Positions 7,107-15,094 of a stretch of 64,000 nt of DNA are shown here, piece by piece. A model generated the notes under the pieces. It saw nothing but the letters and a program-made list of their open reading frames with translations. It had not been told where the DNA came from and searched no databases. The stretch lies in contig NZ_OU745390.1 of the NCBI RefSeq assembly GCF_916618955.1, positions 2,108,001 to 2,172,000 of the forward strand, given 5' to 3'. This DNA comes from Pseudomonas sp. Marseille-Q3773 (GTDB taxonomy: Bacteria; Pseudomonadota; Gammaproteobacteria; Pseudomonadales; Pseudomonadaceae). How positions within the stretch are numbered: position 1 is the first letter of the stretch; each line of letters begins with the position of its first letter. Made by a program: the position numbers and the translations under genes.

Positions 7107-8885
7107 GTGTCACACACTCCTTCCCCTTCTGCGCCGCAGCGCGTGGACTGGGCCGGCCTGGGCTGGCTCCTGCTGTTCTTCTGGTACTTCTCGGGCGTGA
7201 CCCAGGCGCTGCTGCTGTTCAGCGGCACCACCGGCTTCGCCGGCTTCCGCGATGCGCTGTTCCTCAGCAGCCTGTGGCTGGCCCCGGTATTGCTGCTGCC
7301 GCGCTTCACTCGCACCACGGCCGCGGTCATCGGTGTGATGCTGTGGGCTGCGTCGCTGGTGGGCCTGAGCTACTTCGGCATTTATCGTCAGGAGTTCTCG
7401 CAAAGCGTGATCTTCGTGATGTTCGAGTCCAATACCGCCGAGGCCGGAGAGTACTTCAGCCAGTACTTCAGCGCCGGGCTTGGCCTGGCACTGCTCCTGT
7501 ACACGCTGGGCGCCGTATTGCTGTGGAAACGCGTGCGCCCGGTACGCCTGCCGCTGCGCGCCCGCCTGCCAGTGGTCGCCCTGTTGCTGCTGGCCAACCT
7601 GGTATATCCGTTCTACAAACAATTGGTCACCCAGCAGCGCAGCTTTGCCGACGCGGCAGAAAAGGTTCAGCAGCGCATGGAACCGGCCGTGCCCTGGCAA
7701 TTGCTGGTCGGCTACCGCCAGTACCGCCAGCAGCTGGACAACATGCAGAAACTGCTGGCCCAGAATGCCGCGCTGCCGCCCTTGCAGAACCTGCGCGACA
7801 GCAGCGGTACCGCGCCACGCACACTGGTGCTGGTACTGGGCGAATCGACCACCCGCGAACACATGCACCTGTACGGCTACAACCGTGACACCACGCCCAA
7901 CCTCGATGCCCTGGCGGCCAGCGACGACGGCCTGACGGTGTTCCGCAACGTGGTGTCGCCACGCCCCTACACCATCGAAGTGATGCAGCAGATCCTCACC
8001 TTCGGCGACGAGCAGAACCCGGACCGCTTCCTCACCGATCCGTCACTGATCAACCTGATGAAGCAGGCAGGCTACAAGACCTTCTGGATCACCAACCAGC
8101 AGACCATGACCAAGCGCAATACCATGCTGACCACGTTCTCGCAGCAGACGGACGTGCCGGTCTACCTGAACAATCAGCGTAACCAGAACGCCAGCCAGTA
8201 CGACGAGGTGGTGCTGGCACCGTTCGACAAGGCCCTGCAGGACCCGGCACCCAACAAGTTCATCATCGTGCACCTGCTGGGCACGCATATGGACTACCGC
8301 TACCGCTACCCGGGCGACTACGCGCATTTCACCGACCGCCAGGGCGCGCCCGGCGTGCTGACAGCCGAGCAGGTGGAAACCTACAACTTCTACGACAACG
8401 CGGTGCGCTACAACGACTATGTGGTCTCGAGCCTGATCAAGCGTTATTCGGCCACCACCCCCAATGGTTTCCTGTTGTACCTTTCCGACCATGGCGAGGA
8501 CGTGTACAGCTCCGGCAACCACGACCGCCTGGGGCGTAATGAAGGCGCGCCGACCCGGCCGATGTACACCATCCCGTTCCTGCTGTGGACCTCGCCAAGC
8601 TGGCGGGCCGAGCACCCGCGCGACTTGCAGGCGATGGCCGACCGGCCCTACAGCAGCTCACACCTGATCCACACCCTGTCCGACCTCGCCGGGCTGAGCT
8701 ACGACCGCTACGAACCGGGCAAAAGCCTGGTAAGCCCGCAGTTCGTGGTGGCGCCGCGCTGGATTGGCGACCCGTACCGCAAGGATGGCCTGCGCGAGTT
8801 CGACCACCTGCCGCTGGACAAGGCCGAGCGGGTGCAGGAGACGGTCAGCAACAGCCAAGCGCAGAACGGTGCAGGCCCGGACTGA
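7107..8885 (+). CDS. cptA: Phosphoethanolamine transferase CptA
   Basis: Inner-membrane phosphoethanolamine transferase of the EptA/CptA/OpgE sulfatase-fold family, which modifies lipopolysaccharide core. The 592-residue protein has five N-terminal membrane segments (residues ~15-175) and a periplasmic catalytic domain from ~215. The nucleophilic Thr lies in VLGESTTREHMHLYGYNR. Metal-site motifs are FIIVHLLGTHMDYRYRYP and LYLSDHGEDVY. Long stretches match E. coli CptA as I remember it, for example QEFSQSVIFVMFE, RMEPAVPWQ, MKQAGYKTFWITNQQTMT and PTRPMYTIPFLLWTS. The start is GTG 7107 with GACGAGG six bases upstream; no in-frame ATG fits. It is a single gene flanked downstream by a REP element and a pqiB remnant. 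Confidence 0.93.
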   Translation: MSHTPSPSAPQRVDWAGLGWLLLFFWYFSGVTQALLLFSGTTGFAGFRDALFLSSLWLAPVLLLPRFTRTTAAVIGVMLWAASLVGLSYFGIYRQEFSQSVIFVMFESNTAEAGEYFSQYFSAGLGLALLLYTLGAVLLWKRVRPVRLPLRARLPVVALLLLANLVYPFYKQLVTQQRSFADAAEKVQQRMEPAVPWQLLVGYRQYRQQLDNMQKLLAQNAALPPLQNLRDSSGTAPRTLVLVLGESTTREHMHLYGYNRDTTPNLDALAASDDGLTVFRNVVSPRPYTIEVMQQILTFGDEQNPDRFLTDPSLINLMKQAGYKTFWITNQQTMTKRNTMLTTFSQQTDVPVYLNNQRNQNASQYDEVVLAPFDKALQDPAPNKFIIVHLLGTHMDYRYRYPGDYAHFTDRQGAPGVLTAEQVETYNFYDNAVRYNDYVVSSLIKRYSATTPNGFLLYLSDHGEDVYSSGNHDRLGRNEGAPTRPMYTIPFLLWTSPSWRAEHPRDLQAMADRPYSSSHLIHTLSDLAGLSYDRYEPGKSLVSPQFVVAPRWIGDPYRKDGLREFDHLPLDKAERVQETVSNSQAQNGAGPD

Positions 8886-8935
8886 CGGTGGGTAATTGCG
8901 CCCCTTTCGCGGCACAAGGCCACGCCGGCTAACGC

Positions 8936-8970
8936 AGTTCCTGTAGGAGCGGATTTGTCCGCGAAGCAGG
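8936..8970. repeat. REP element
   Basis: The stretch CTGTAGGAGCGGATTTGTCC followed by GCGAAG has the stem and flank of the P. putida REP family (GGAGCGG...CCGCG). It abuts the truncated end of the pqiB remnant. A related TTTCGCGGCACAAGGCC segment lies at ~8908. Confidence 0.7.
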
Positions 8971-9230
8971 CGACGCGGCATTTCGTCCAGCGCCACCTGC
9001 ACATCCGGCAACGTCTGGCTATTGAACTGTCTGAGGCTGGCACGCAGCTCACGCAGGCTGCCATCGAGGTTGCTGGCGATGCTCTCCAACGGCAGTTTGC
9101 TGATGCGTTCCACCACCCGTTGCAGCTGCTCCTGCAACTGTTCCAGGCTGCCTGGCAGCGTCGGTATGGTGATCGGGTCGGAGGTCTTGTCGAAAGCGAC
9201 CTTGGGGCATCTGGGCATCGGCTGGACCAA
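8964..9230 (-). pseudogene. Remnant of a PqiB/MCE-family protein C-terminal region
   Basis: About 89 codons on the minus strand read KVAFDKTSDPITIPTLPG, EQLQEQLQRVVERISKLPLE and SLRELRASLRQFNSQTLPD. This is the late MCE/coiled-coil region of PqiB-type intermembrane lipid transport proteins (normally over 500 residues). Nothing upstream encodes the MCE domains. The similarity stops at LDEMPRRLL, where a REP sequence begins, and the frame then runs antisense into cptA. There is no signal peptide or membrane anchor. I read this as a decayed fragment truncated at both ends, possibly at a REP-associated deletion point. A very short functional protein cannot be excluded but is unlikely. Confidence 0.7.
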
Positions 9231-9276
9231 GGCGAACTATTCTGCAAGTCGGTATCCCGCCCACTGGAGGTGTAGC

Positions 9277-9750
9277 ATGCGTAGGTTGACGTGGAGTTGC
9301 CTGTTGGTGCTGCTGTGCGCGGCACCGCCCGCCCTGGCGCAGTCGGTGGTACCGCTCAAGGGCCAGAGCAGCCAGCAGATGCAGTTGGATATCAATGACT
9401 GCAATACCGTGGCGACTAATGCCGCGAACAGCGCCGCGACGTCCAACGATCCGCATGTCGGTGGCCGCGTACGGGGTGCCGCCGCTGGTGCGGTTGCCGG
9501 TGCGGCGGGCGCACAAGTGCGCGGTAACCAGCACGACGCGCTGTATGACCGGGCCAGTGACGATGCCAAGCAGGCGTACCGGCAGAACCGTGCCGGCGAG
9601 GTAGCCGCCGCTGGTGCCGCCGTCGGCGGCATGCGCCAGCGCCAAGAGCGCCGCCAGGACCGTCGCGGCCAAGGCGAAGCGCAGGCACAAGCCCACGCCA
9701 GTACCTACACCGGCTGTCTGCAGGGGCGCGGCTATCAGGTCAATCCCTGA
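9277..9750 (+). CDS. Exported glycine-zipper protein
   Basis: A 157-residue envelope protein with a signal peptide (MRRLTWSCLLVLLCAAPPAL, cleaved after ALAQ). It has a central glycine-zipper segment VGGRVRGAAAGAVAGAAGAQ (about residues 62-81) and a second short one, AAAGAAVGGMRQRQERRQ. The C-terminus is Gln/Arg-rich with one Cys near the end (TGCLQGRGYQVNP) that could pair with the Cys in DINDCNTVA. Glycine-zipper envelope proteins of this sort associate with membranes, but no function is established. ATG 9277 is supported by GGAGG six bases upstream; the open frame extends to 9022 but the upstream part covers the pqiB remnant on the other strand. Confidence 0.8.
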   Translation: MRRLTWSCLLVLLCAAPPALAQSVVPLKGQSSQQMQLDINDCNTVATNAANSAATSNDPHVGGRVRGAAAGAVAGAAGAQVRGNQHDALYDRASDDAKQAYRQNRAGEVAAAGAAVGGMRQRQERRQDRRGQGEAQAQAHASTYTGCLQGRGYQVNP

Positions 9751-9798
9751 GCAGCCAGCACGCCCTGCCCCGGCAATAGGCGGCATGGTGTGCCCGGG

Positions 9799-10704
9799 TC
9801 AGAATGTCGCCAGCTGTTCCCGGCAGAATTCGACGAACAGCTGAGCCGGCTTGGTCAGTTGCACCCGTTTCAACCATGCCGCCGCCAGCCCGGACAATGC
9901 GACCGGCTCGGCGATATCCACCATCGCCAAGCGCTGGCCGTCGTAGGTGTACGGCGAATGCGGGCGAGTCACCAGCAACGAAAAGCCGAAACCCTGCCCG
10001 ACCATGCCGCGCACCATCTCGATTGATGGCGAACTGAAGACGATGTTCGGCGTCAGGCCCATTTCGTTGAACAGGCTGACGAAGTAGGTGCGACTCGGTG
10101 CCACGTCCAGCAGGATCATCGGCTCGGGGCACAGGTCGCGCAGCGACACCTGGGCCTGGCCGGCGAAGCGGTGTTGCTCGGGCAGCAGCACGTAGGGCTT
10201 CTGCGGCGGCATCAGTGGCTCGGCCTCGATGGTGCCGTCCAGGTCATGGTCGTAGAGAAACGCCAGGTCGAAGGTGCCAGCGGTCAGGCCCTGGACCAGG
10301 TCTTGCTGTTCGCCGTCACGCAGCCGGATATCCACGCCGGGGTAGCGTTGGCGAAAGCCGGCGATCAGACGCGGCAGGTATAGCGGGGCCACGGTTTCGA
10401 AACAGCCGATGTCGATTTGCCCGGCCACGGTGTCGTTATCGGCCAGGGCGTTCTGTTCGAACTCGTGGGCCATCTGCAGCAGCGACTTGGTCTTGGCATA
10501 GAAGCGCTTGCCGCTGGGTGTCAGCGACACGCCCTGGGCATGGTGGCGGATGAACAGCTGCACACCGAAGCTTTCCTCCAGGCTCTTGATCGCCGTGGAA
10601 ATGGACGGCTGGGCGATGTACAGCTGGCGCGAAGCCTCGGCAACGCTGCCAGCCTCCACGGTGGTGACGAAGTACTTGAGTTGTCGCAGGGTATAGGCAG
10701 CCAC
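9799..10704 (-). CDS. LysR-family transcriptional regulator
   Basis: A 301-residue LysR-type regulator. Residues ~5-65 form the winged helix-turn-helix: LRQLKYFVTTVEAGSVAEAS, then IAQPSISTAIKSLEESFG and LFIRHHAQGVSLTPSGKRFY. The rest is the periplasmic-binding-protein-like effector domain. Two GTG starts are possible, 10710 and 10704. The AAGAGG that would serve as ribosome site abuts the first and sits five bases before the second, so 10704 is chosen. No metabolic partner is adjacent: upstream is a short hypothetical gene on the same strand and downstream a convergent glycine-zipper gene. The target is unknown. A GGTAAA/TTTACC dyad at 10788-10802 may be its autoregulatory site. Confidence 0.88.
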   Translation of the reverse strand: MAAYTLRQLKYFVTTVEAGSVAEASRQLYIAQPSISTAIKSLEESFGVQLFIRHHAQGVSLTPSGKRFYAKTKSLLQMAHEFEQNALADNDTVAGQIDIGCFETVAPLYLPRLIAGFRQRYPGVDIRLRDGEQQDLVQGLTAGTFDLAFLYDHDLDGTIEAEPLMPPQKPYVLLPEQHRFAGQAQVSLRDLCPEPMILLDVAPSRTYFVSLFNEMGLTPNIVFSSPSIEMVRGMVGQGFGFSLLVTRPHSPYTYDGQRLAMVDIAEPVALSGLAAAWLKRVQLTKPAQLFVEFCREQLATF

Positions 10705-10787
10705 GGGCACCTCTTGAGCGCCGGTCTGGGCGCGCTGGGATCATGCCTGCCACTTTACCCTCGGCAGCGCTCGGATGGAGAACAGCT

Positions 10788-10802
10788 GGTAAAGGATTTA
10801 CC
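10788..10802. promoter_or_regulatory. GGTAAA-N3-TTTACC dyad upstream of LysR gene
   Basis: A perfect 6-bp inverted repeat with a 3-base spacer, 84 bp before the LysR start. It is a candidate operator; no binding protein can be named from sequence. Confidence 0.3.
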
Positions 10803-10852
10803 TATGACTTGGGCAGGTTTTCTGAAGGGCCGCTCCAGGTGCCCAGGTTGGG

Positions 10853-11044
10853 TCACTCGAAATCGACGTTGGCCAAGACGCAGTCGTCTCCGACCTGTTT
10901 GTAACCCGGCTCACAGGACAGTCTAAGAGTCGGCCCCACACCGCGGTTGCGCCTGGACAGCGTCTCCTGAGGCTGCGCCTTCTCCGGTTGATCGGCTGTG
11001 GGGGTGTCTTGCAGTTGGTTACTCAGTGCTTCTTGCATGGGCAT
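10853..11044 (-). CDS. Short conserved-looking hypothetical protein
   Basis: A 63-residue protein, MPMQEALSNQLQDTPTADQP at the start and a compact C-terminus RLSCEPGYKQVGDDCVLANV with two Cys 11 residues apart that could form a disulfide. The start at 11044 is chosen because AAGGAGCAA directly precedes the ATG; a longer frame to 11164 adds residues with no support. The middle is Gln/Glu/Pro-rich and probably disordered. There is no signal peptide, although the Cys pair hints at an extracytoplasmic or redox-sensitive domain. I do not recognise a family. It is divergent from the VOC protein gene and upstream of the LysR gene. Confidence 0.55.
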   Translation of the reverse strand: MPMQEALSNQLQDTPTADQPEKAQPQETLSRRNRGVGPTLRLSCEPGYKQVGDDCVLANVDFE

Positions 11045-11227
11045 TTGCTCCTTGGAGACGTGACTTGGCCTACAGTAGCGCCGGCTGGTACACCAACCCA
11101 TCAGGAAACCCGGCCCGGCCATGCGCCCACCGGCAGCGAACAGCTGCCTGCCAGGCATTGCCACTGGTCAATTACCGCCGAGCGTCTTTACTTGTACTTA
11201 TCAGCCCCAAGCATACAGTGTGCGCCT

Positions 11228-11614
11228 ATGAAGATTGTGGTCACCAGTCTCCTTGTCGACGACCAGGCCAAGGCCTTGGCTTTCTACCACTACGTACTCG
11301 GTTTCGAGCCCAAGCATGACATCCCCATGGGCCGCCACCGCTGGCTGACCCTCACCTCCCCCAACGACCCCAATGGCGTCGAGCTGCTGCTGGAACCCGA
11401 CGCGCACCCGGCTGCCAAGGCCTACAAGGCCGCGCTGAAGCAGGACGGTATCCCTGCCACCTCGTTCGGCGTGCGCGATATCCAGGCCGAATACACCCGG
11501 CTGTGCGCCGCCGGCGTGCAGTTCACCCAGCCACCTACCGACCAGGGGCCGGTCACCGTGGCGGTATTCGATGACACCTGCGGCAACCTGATCCAGATCG
11601 CCCAGAAGCACTAG
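11228..11614 (+). CDS. VOC-family (glyoxalase-like) protein
   Basis: A 128-residue vicinal-oxygen-chelate fold protein with two beta-alpha-beta-beta-beta modules. The first is KIVVTSLLVDDQAKALAFYH...GFEPKHDIPMG, and the second ends in FDDTCGNLIQIAQKH, a typical VOC C-terminus. Members include glyoxalase I, dioxygenases and resistance proteins. The enzymatic role is not deducible, and one usual metal residue is not obvious. ATG 11228 is the start of similarity; no good ribosome site is seen, so expression may be weak or leaderless. It ends three bases before the convergent histidine kinase stop. Confidence 0.82.
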   Translation: MKIVVTSLLVDDQAKALAFYHYVLGFEPKHDIPMGRHRWLTLTSPNDPNGVELLLEPDAHPAAKAYKAALKQDGIPATSFGVRDIQAEYTRLCAAGVQFTQPPTDQGPVTVAVFDDTCGNLIQIAQKH

Positions 11615-11617
11615 CGG

Positions 11618-12988
11618 CTAGCCAGGCGTCAGCGGCAGCCGCAGGGTCGCTCGCAGCCCGCGCGGCAGCTGGTTGCGCAACTGCACGCTGCCGCCCAGAC
11701 GCGTCATGATGGTACTGACGATCGCCAGCCCCAGGCCGGCGCCATTGGCCGAGCCCTTGCTGTAGAAACGCTCGAACACGCGCTGTTGGTCGGCCACGGC
11801 GATGCCCGGCCCTTCGTCGTCGACACTGACCAATAGCGCCTGCCCTTCGCGCTGCAGGGTCACGGTGATGCGTCCGCCCGGCGGTGAATGATCCACGGCG
11901 TTGGTCACCAGGTTCTGCAAGGCAATGCCCAGCGCGCCGGCATCGGTATGCAGGCGGTAGTCACCGGCGACAATGTCCAGCGAAGGCTCGAGCCCACGCT
12001 CCAGGATCCACGGGGTCAGGTCGGCCAGGGTCTCGGCCACCAGCCCCTGCAGATCGACCGGTGACCAGTCACGCCGGCCGGGCCGGGGCTCCAGGCGGGC
12101 CAGGGTCAACAACTGGTTGACCACCCGGGCAAGGCGGTCGACACCGCCCATGAGAAAGCCCAGCGCCTTGTCCCGCTCGGCGGTGCTGGCTGCATTGAGG
12201 GCGTTCTGCGCATGCAGGCGCAGGACCGCCAACGGGGTGCGCATCTCGTGGGCGGCATCGGCGATGAAGCGATGCTCGCGGCTCAGCAGGTCGCCAATCT
12301 GCCCGAGCAGGCGGTTGATCGCCGCCTGCATCGGTTCCAGTTCCTTCGGTAACGGGACCAGTTGCAGTGGCTCGGGTGAGTCGGCATGGCGGGCGCGGAT
12401 GACCTTGGCCATGTTCTGCAACGGCCGCAGGCCCCAGCCGATAGCCGCCCACACCAGTAACGCCAGCGCCAGGCTGCCGAACAGGAAGGGCAACAGCGTA
12501 TGCCGCACGATGCGCTCGACCAGGTCGATACGCACGTCGCTGCGTTCGCCGACCCAGATCACCCAGCGTTTTTCCGGCACTGGCAAGACGAAACTGCGCC
12601 AGCGCCGCGCATCCACCACCACATCGGCAAACCCGGGCACCCGGGGCGGCTGGTCCAGCTGCGGGGCGCTGGGGGTATGCACCAGCAAGGTGCCGTCGTC
12701 GGCCCATACCTGAAAGGCCAGCTTGCTCTCGTAGGGGTGCCCGACCCGGTGCCGGCCGGCCTTGCTCAGCGCCTCGTCGAAGGCCCGGTACAACTCGCCA
12801 CGGCTCTGTTCCTGCACCGGCAGGCTCATGATGCCCTGCAGCAGCCGGGCATTCTGCGCCAGGTGCGCGTCGTAGACCTCGGTGATTTCGTGCCGGCTGT
12901 CATGATAGTTGTACAATGCCAGCAGACCGCTGCCGAGCAGCAGCAACAGCATCACCCGCCACAAGGTGCGTTGGCGCAACGAACTCAT
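11618..12988 (-). CDS. Sensor histidine kinase (QseC/PmrB-like)
   Basis: Inner-membrane sensor kinase of 456 residues. It has a short cytoplasmic N-terminus, TM1 at ~10-27, a periplasmic sensor of ~135 residues in the QseC N-terminal style, TM2 at ~165-187 and a HAMP-like linker. The phospho-acceptor is His247 in FIADAAHEMRTPLAVL. The ATPase carries the N-box NLVTNAVDHS, the G1 box DEGPGIA and the G2 box GAGLGLAIV. Its start overlaps the response regulator stop by four bases, so it is the last gene of the seven-gene operon starting at 17904. It should phosphorylate the neighbouring regulator. The signal sensed is unknown; position in the operon suggests it monitors the product of the upstream enzymes. 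Confidence 0.93.
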   Translation of the reverse strand: MSSLRQRTLWRVMLLLLLGSGLLALYNYHDSRHEITEVYDAHLAQNARLLQGIMSLPVQEQSRGELYRAFDEALSKAGRHRVGHPYESKLAFQVWADDGTLLVHTPSAPQLDQPPRVPGFADVVVDARRWRSFVLPVPEKRWVIWVGERSDVRIDLVERIVRHTLLPFLFGSLALALLVWAAIGWGLRPLQNMAKVIRARHADSPEPLQLVPLPKELEPMQAAINRLLGQIGDLLSREHRFIADAAHEMRTPLAVLRLHAQNALNAASTAERDKALGFLMGGVDRLARVVNQLLTLARLEPRPGRRDWSPVDLQGLVAETLADLTPWILERGLEPSLDIVAGDYRLHTDAGALGIALQNLVTNAVDHSPPGGRITVTLQREGQALLVSVDDEGPGIAVADQQRVFERFYSKGSANGAGLGLAIVSTIMTRLGGSVQLRNQLPRGLRATLRLPLTPG

Positions 12989-13647
12989 GCCTTGCCTTCC
13001 GCCAGGTAGCCGATACCGCGCACGGTGCGGATCAGGCCATTGAACAGTTTCTTGCGCAGGTGGTAGATATTCACTTCCAGGGTGTTGCTCTCGGGTTCTT
13101 CATCCCAGCCATACAGCAACTGGGTCAGGCGCTCGCGGGTGAATACCTTGCCCGGCTGGGCCAGCAGTTCGTGCAGCAGCAGGTATTCCTTGGGTGTGAG
13201 CACTACCAACTGGCCCTGGTAGTGCACCTGTTGGGTGGCCGGGTCCAGGCACACCCCGGCGTGCTCGATGAGCAATTGCGCGCGGCCGCTGCTGCGGCGC
13301 AGCAAGGCCCGCAGGCGGGCTTTGAGTTCGTTGAGGTCGAAGGGCTTCACCAGGTAATCATCCGCCCCGGCGTCCAGCCCGGTGATGCGATCGTCGGTGG
13401 CGTCGCGGGCGGTCAAGACCAGCACCGGCAGGCTCTTGCCGGCAGCGCGCAGGCGCCGCAGCAGTTCGATGCCGTCCAGGCGTGGCAAGCCCAGGTCGAG
13501 AATGGCCAGGTCGAACGCCTCGTGAGTCAAGGCATGCAAGGCGCTGGCGCCATCCTGCAGCCAGTCGAGGGTATAACCCTCGCGGCGCAGGCCGTCACAG
13601 ATCCCCTCCCCCAGCGCGACGTCGTCTTCCACCAGCAGCAGGCGCAT
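12985..13647 (-). CDS. OmpR-family response regulator
   Basis: A 220-residue response regulator. The receiver domain (1-~115) has acidic pocket residues in LLVEDDVAL, the phosphorylation site Asp51 (LAILDLGLP), Thr79 and Lys101 (YLVKPF). The OmpR/PhoB winged helix is at ~125-217: VVLTPKEYLLLHELLAQPG, TLEVNIYHLRKKL, VRGIGYL. It closely follows the QseB/PmrA/TctD type. It lies 2 bases after the TPR gene and overlaps the kinase by 4 bases, so the pair is translated together. The direct repeat CTTCAGATT-N2-CTTCAGATT (minus strand, 17950-17969) before the operon's first gene is its probable autoregulatory site. Confidence 0.94.
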   Translation of the reverse strand: MRLLLVEDDVALGEGICDGLRREGYTLDWLQDGASALHALTHEAFDLAILDLGLPRLDGIELLRRLRAAGKSLPVLVLTARDATDDRITGLDAGADDYLVKPFDLNELKARLRALLRRSSGRAQLLIEHAGVCLDPATQQVHYQGQLVVLTPKEYLLLHELLAQPGKVFTRERLTQLLYGWDEEPESNTLEVNIYHLRKKLFNGLIRTVRGIGYLAEGKA

Positions 13648-13649
13648 GC

Positions 13650-14291
13650 TCAGTCCTGTTTGTCCTTGATCGCTTTGAGTAAAGCATCGATTTCACCGCG
13701 CCGGCCCTGGTCAGCCAGCTCGCGCCCCGGCCGGGGCGGTGCCTGCAAGGCCTTTTGCAGGGCCGCGCGGGCTTCACCATAGCGCTTCAGCCGGTACAAG
13801 TGGTCAGCCCAGAAATAGTTGCTGTCGATGCCCTCGGGGTTGATCGCCAGCGCCTGGCGCAGCATGGCTTCGGCCTTGGCCTGGTCGCCGAAGCTCAGCG
13901 GCCAGCCCGGCACCTGGTCGTACAGCGCGCCGAGGCTGGTATAGGCCGAGCCCTGCAGCGCCTTGGGGTCGACGGCCAGGGCCTGCTCCAGGCTGGCGCG
14001 CGCGGCCTTGACCTTGCCCAGCGCCCCCAGCCCGCCCGTGGCACCGGCCCAGCTGCTGTTGACGATGCCATCCCAGATCAGCGGTTCGGCCGCGCCCGGG
14101 TGCTGGCGCACCAGCGCGGCCGACTGCACCGCCAGGGCCTCGAACGCACTGGCACGCTGGGCTTCTGGCAACTCATAGCGAATCACCGCCCAGCGCTGCT
14201 GGATGGCATTCAGCTGCTGGGTAGCGTTCTGGTCCAGGGCCCAGGTGAACGGGGCGACGGCCAGCAGGCTGGCCAGTAACAGACGTTTCAT
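13650..14291 (-). CDS. Exported tetratricopeptide-repeat protein
   Basis: A 213-residue secreted or periplasmic protein. The signal peptide MKRLLLASLLAVAPFTWA is cleaved about residue 18-19. TPR-like helices follow: ASLEQALAVDPKALQGSAYTS, AKAEAMLRQALAINPEGIDS and YGEARAALQKALQ. TPR proteins scaffold protein interactions. In this operon it could hold or export a product, or act as the periplasmic partner of the sensor kinase; both ideas are inference. Its ATG overlaps the SDR stop by four bases (translational coupling), and it ends two bases before the response regulator. No other domain is seen. Confidence 0.85.
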   Translation of the reverse strand: MKRLLLASLLAVAPFTWALDQNATQQLNAIQQRWAVIRYELPEAQRASAFEALAVQSAALVRQHPGAAEPLIWDGIVNSSWAGATGGLGALGKVKAARASLEQALAVDPKALQGSAYTSLGALYDQVPGWPLSFGDQAKAEAMLRQALAINPEGIDSNYFWADHLYRLKRYGEARAALQKALQAPPRPGRELADQGRRGEIDALLKAIKDKQD

Positions 14292-15094
14292 TTGCTCGAC
14301 TCCTTGTTGTGCCAGGTGCTGTAGCGGCGGATCAGCGGCAATTGCCTGCGCAGGGCGCGGTCGACCACCCCCGGCAGCATGCCGTTGAGGCGCACGAAGA
14401 GCTTTTCCGGCCAGCCCAGGTACAGTTCGCTACGCTCGGCCTGTACCGCGGCGAGCACTGCCCGGGCCACGTCCTGCGGGTCGTCGACGCCCACTTTCAT
14501 GGCCTGGTTGAGGGCCTGCGCGGCACTGCTGTTCATCGCCGTGCGGGTAGTGCGCGGTGCCGCGTACAGCACGCTCACCGAGGTGTCGGCCAGCTCCCGG
14601 CGCAGTGCTTCGGAAAAACCGCGCAGGGCAAACTTGCTGGCACAGTAGGTGGCATAGCCGGGGTAACCGATCGAGCCGTAGATCGAACCCACGTTCACCA
14701 CCAGGGCACTGGGTTGCTCGCGCAGCAGCGGCAGGCACAGGCGGGTCAGCTGGATGGCGGCCTTGACATTGAGGTCGAACAGCTCGTCCAGGGCAGCTTC
14801 GTCCAACTGTTCGAGCAAGGCGAAGCGGTTGACCCCGGCGGCATTGATCAACAGGTTGCAGTAGCCCATGGCCCGGGCCGCTTCCAGCACCTCGCGGCGG
14901 CCTTCGCTACTGCGCAGATCGGCTTGCTGCCAATACAGCTGCTGCGGGTAACGTGCCATCAGCTCGACCAGCCGGCCCTTCTGCCGGCTGACCGCCAGCA
15001 CCCGCGCACCGGCGCTGCACAACTGGTCTGCCAGCGCCAGGCCGATGCCACCGCTGGCACCGGTGAGCACCGCCACGCAATCAGGCAGACGCAT
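14288..15094 (-). CDS. Short-chain dehydrogenase/reductase
   Basis: A 268-residue classical SDR using NAD(P)H. The cofactor motif TGASGGIGLALADQL is at residues ~12-26, the NAG-equivalent is INAAGVN, and the catalytic Ser-Tyr-Lys lies in NVGSIYGSIGYPGYATYCAS followed by K (YxxxK). An Arg/Lys-rich region after the first strand (AVSRQKGR) favours NADPH. A longer frame reaches 15172, but ATG 15094 is the family start; it overlaps the end of the upstream HDO-like gene by 14 bases, implying coupled translation. Its operon neighbours activate and oxidise a probable acyl or amino substrate, so it most likely reduces a keto or aldehyde intermediate. The C-terminus has a modest hydrophobic, basic tail. 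Confidence 0.9.
   Translation of the reverse strand: MRLPDCVAVLTGASGGIGLALADQLCSAGARVLAVSRQKGRLVELMARYPQQLYWQQADLRSSEGRREVLEAARAMGYCNLLINAAGVNRFALLEQLDEAALDELFDLNVKAAIQLTRLCLPLLREQPSALVVNVGSIYGSIGYPGYATYCASKFALRGFSEALRRELADTSVSVLYAAPRTTRTAMNSSAAQALNQAMKVGVDDPQDVARAVLAAVQAERSELYLGWPEKLFVRLNGMLPGVVDRALRRQLPLIRRYSTWHNKESSK

Noticed and set aside
8658..9230. 190-codon minus-strand frame taken as a full gene
   Set aside because: Only the first ~89 codons resemble PqiB. The remainder reads through a REP and antisense to cptA, so it is annotated as a remnant.
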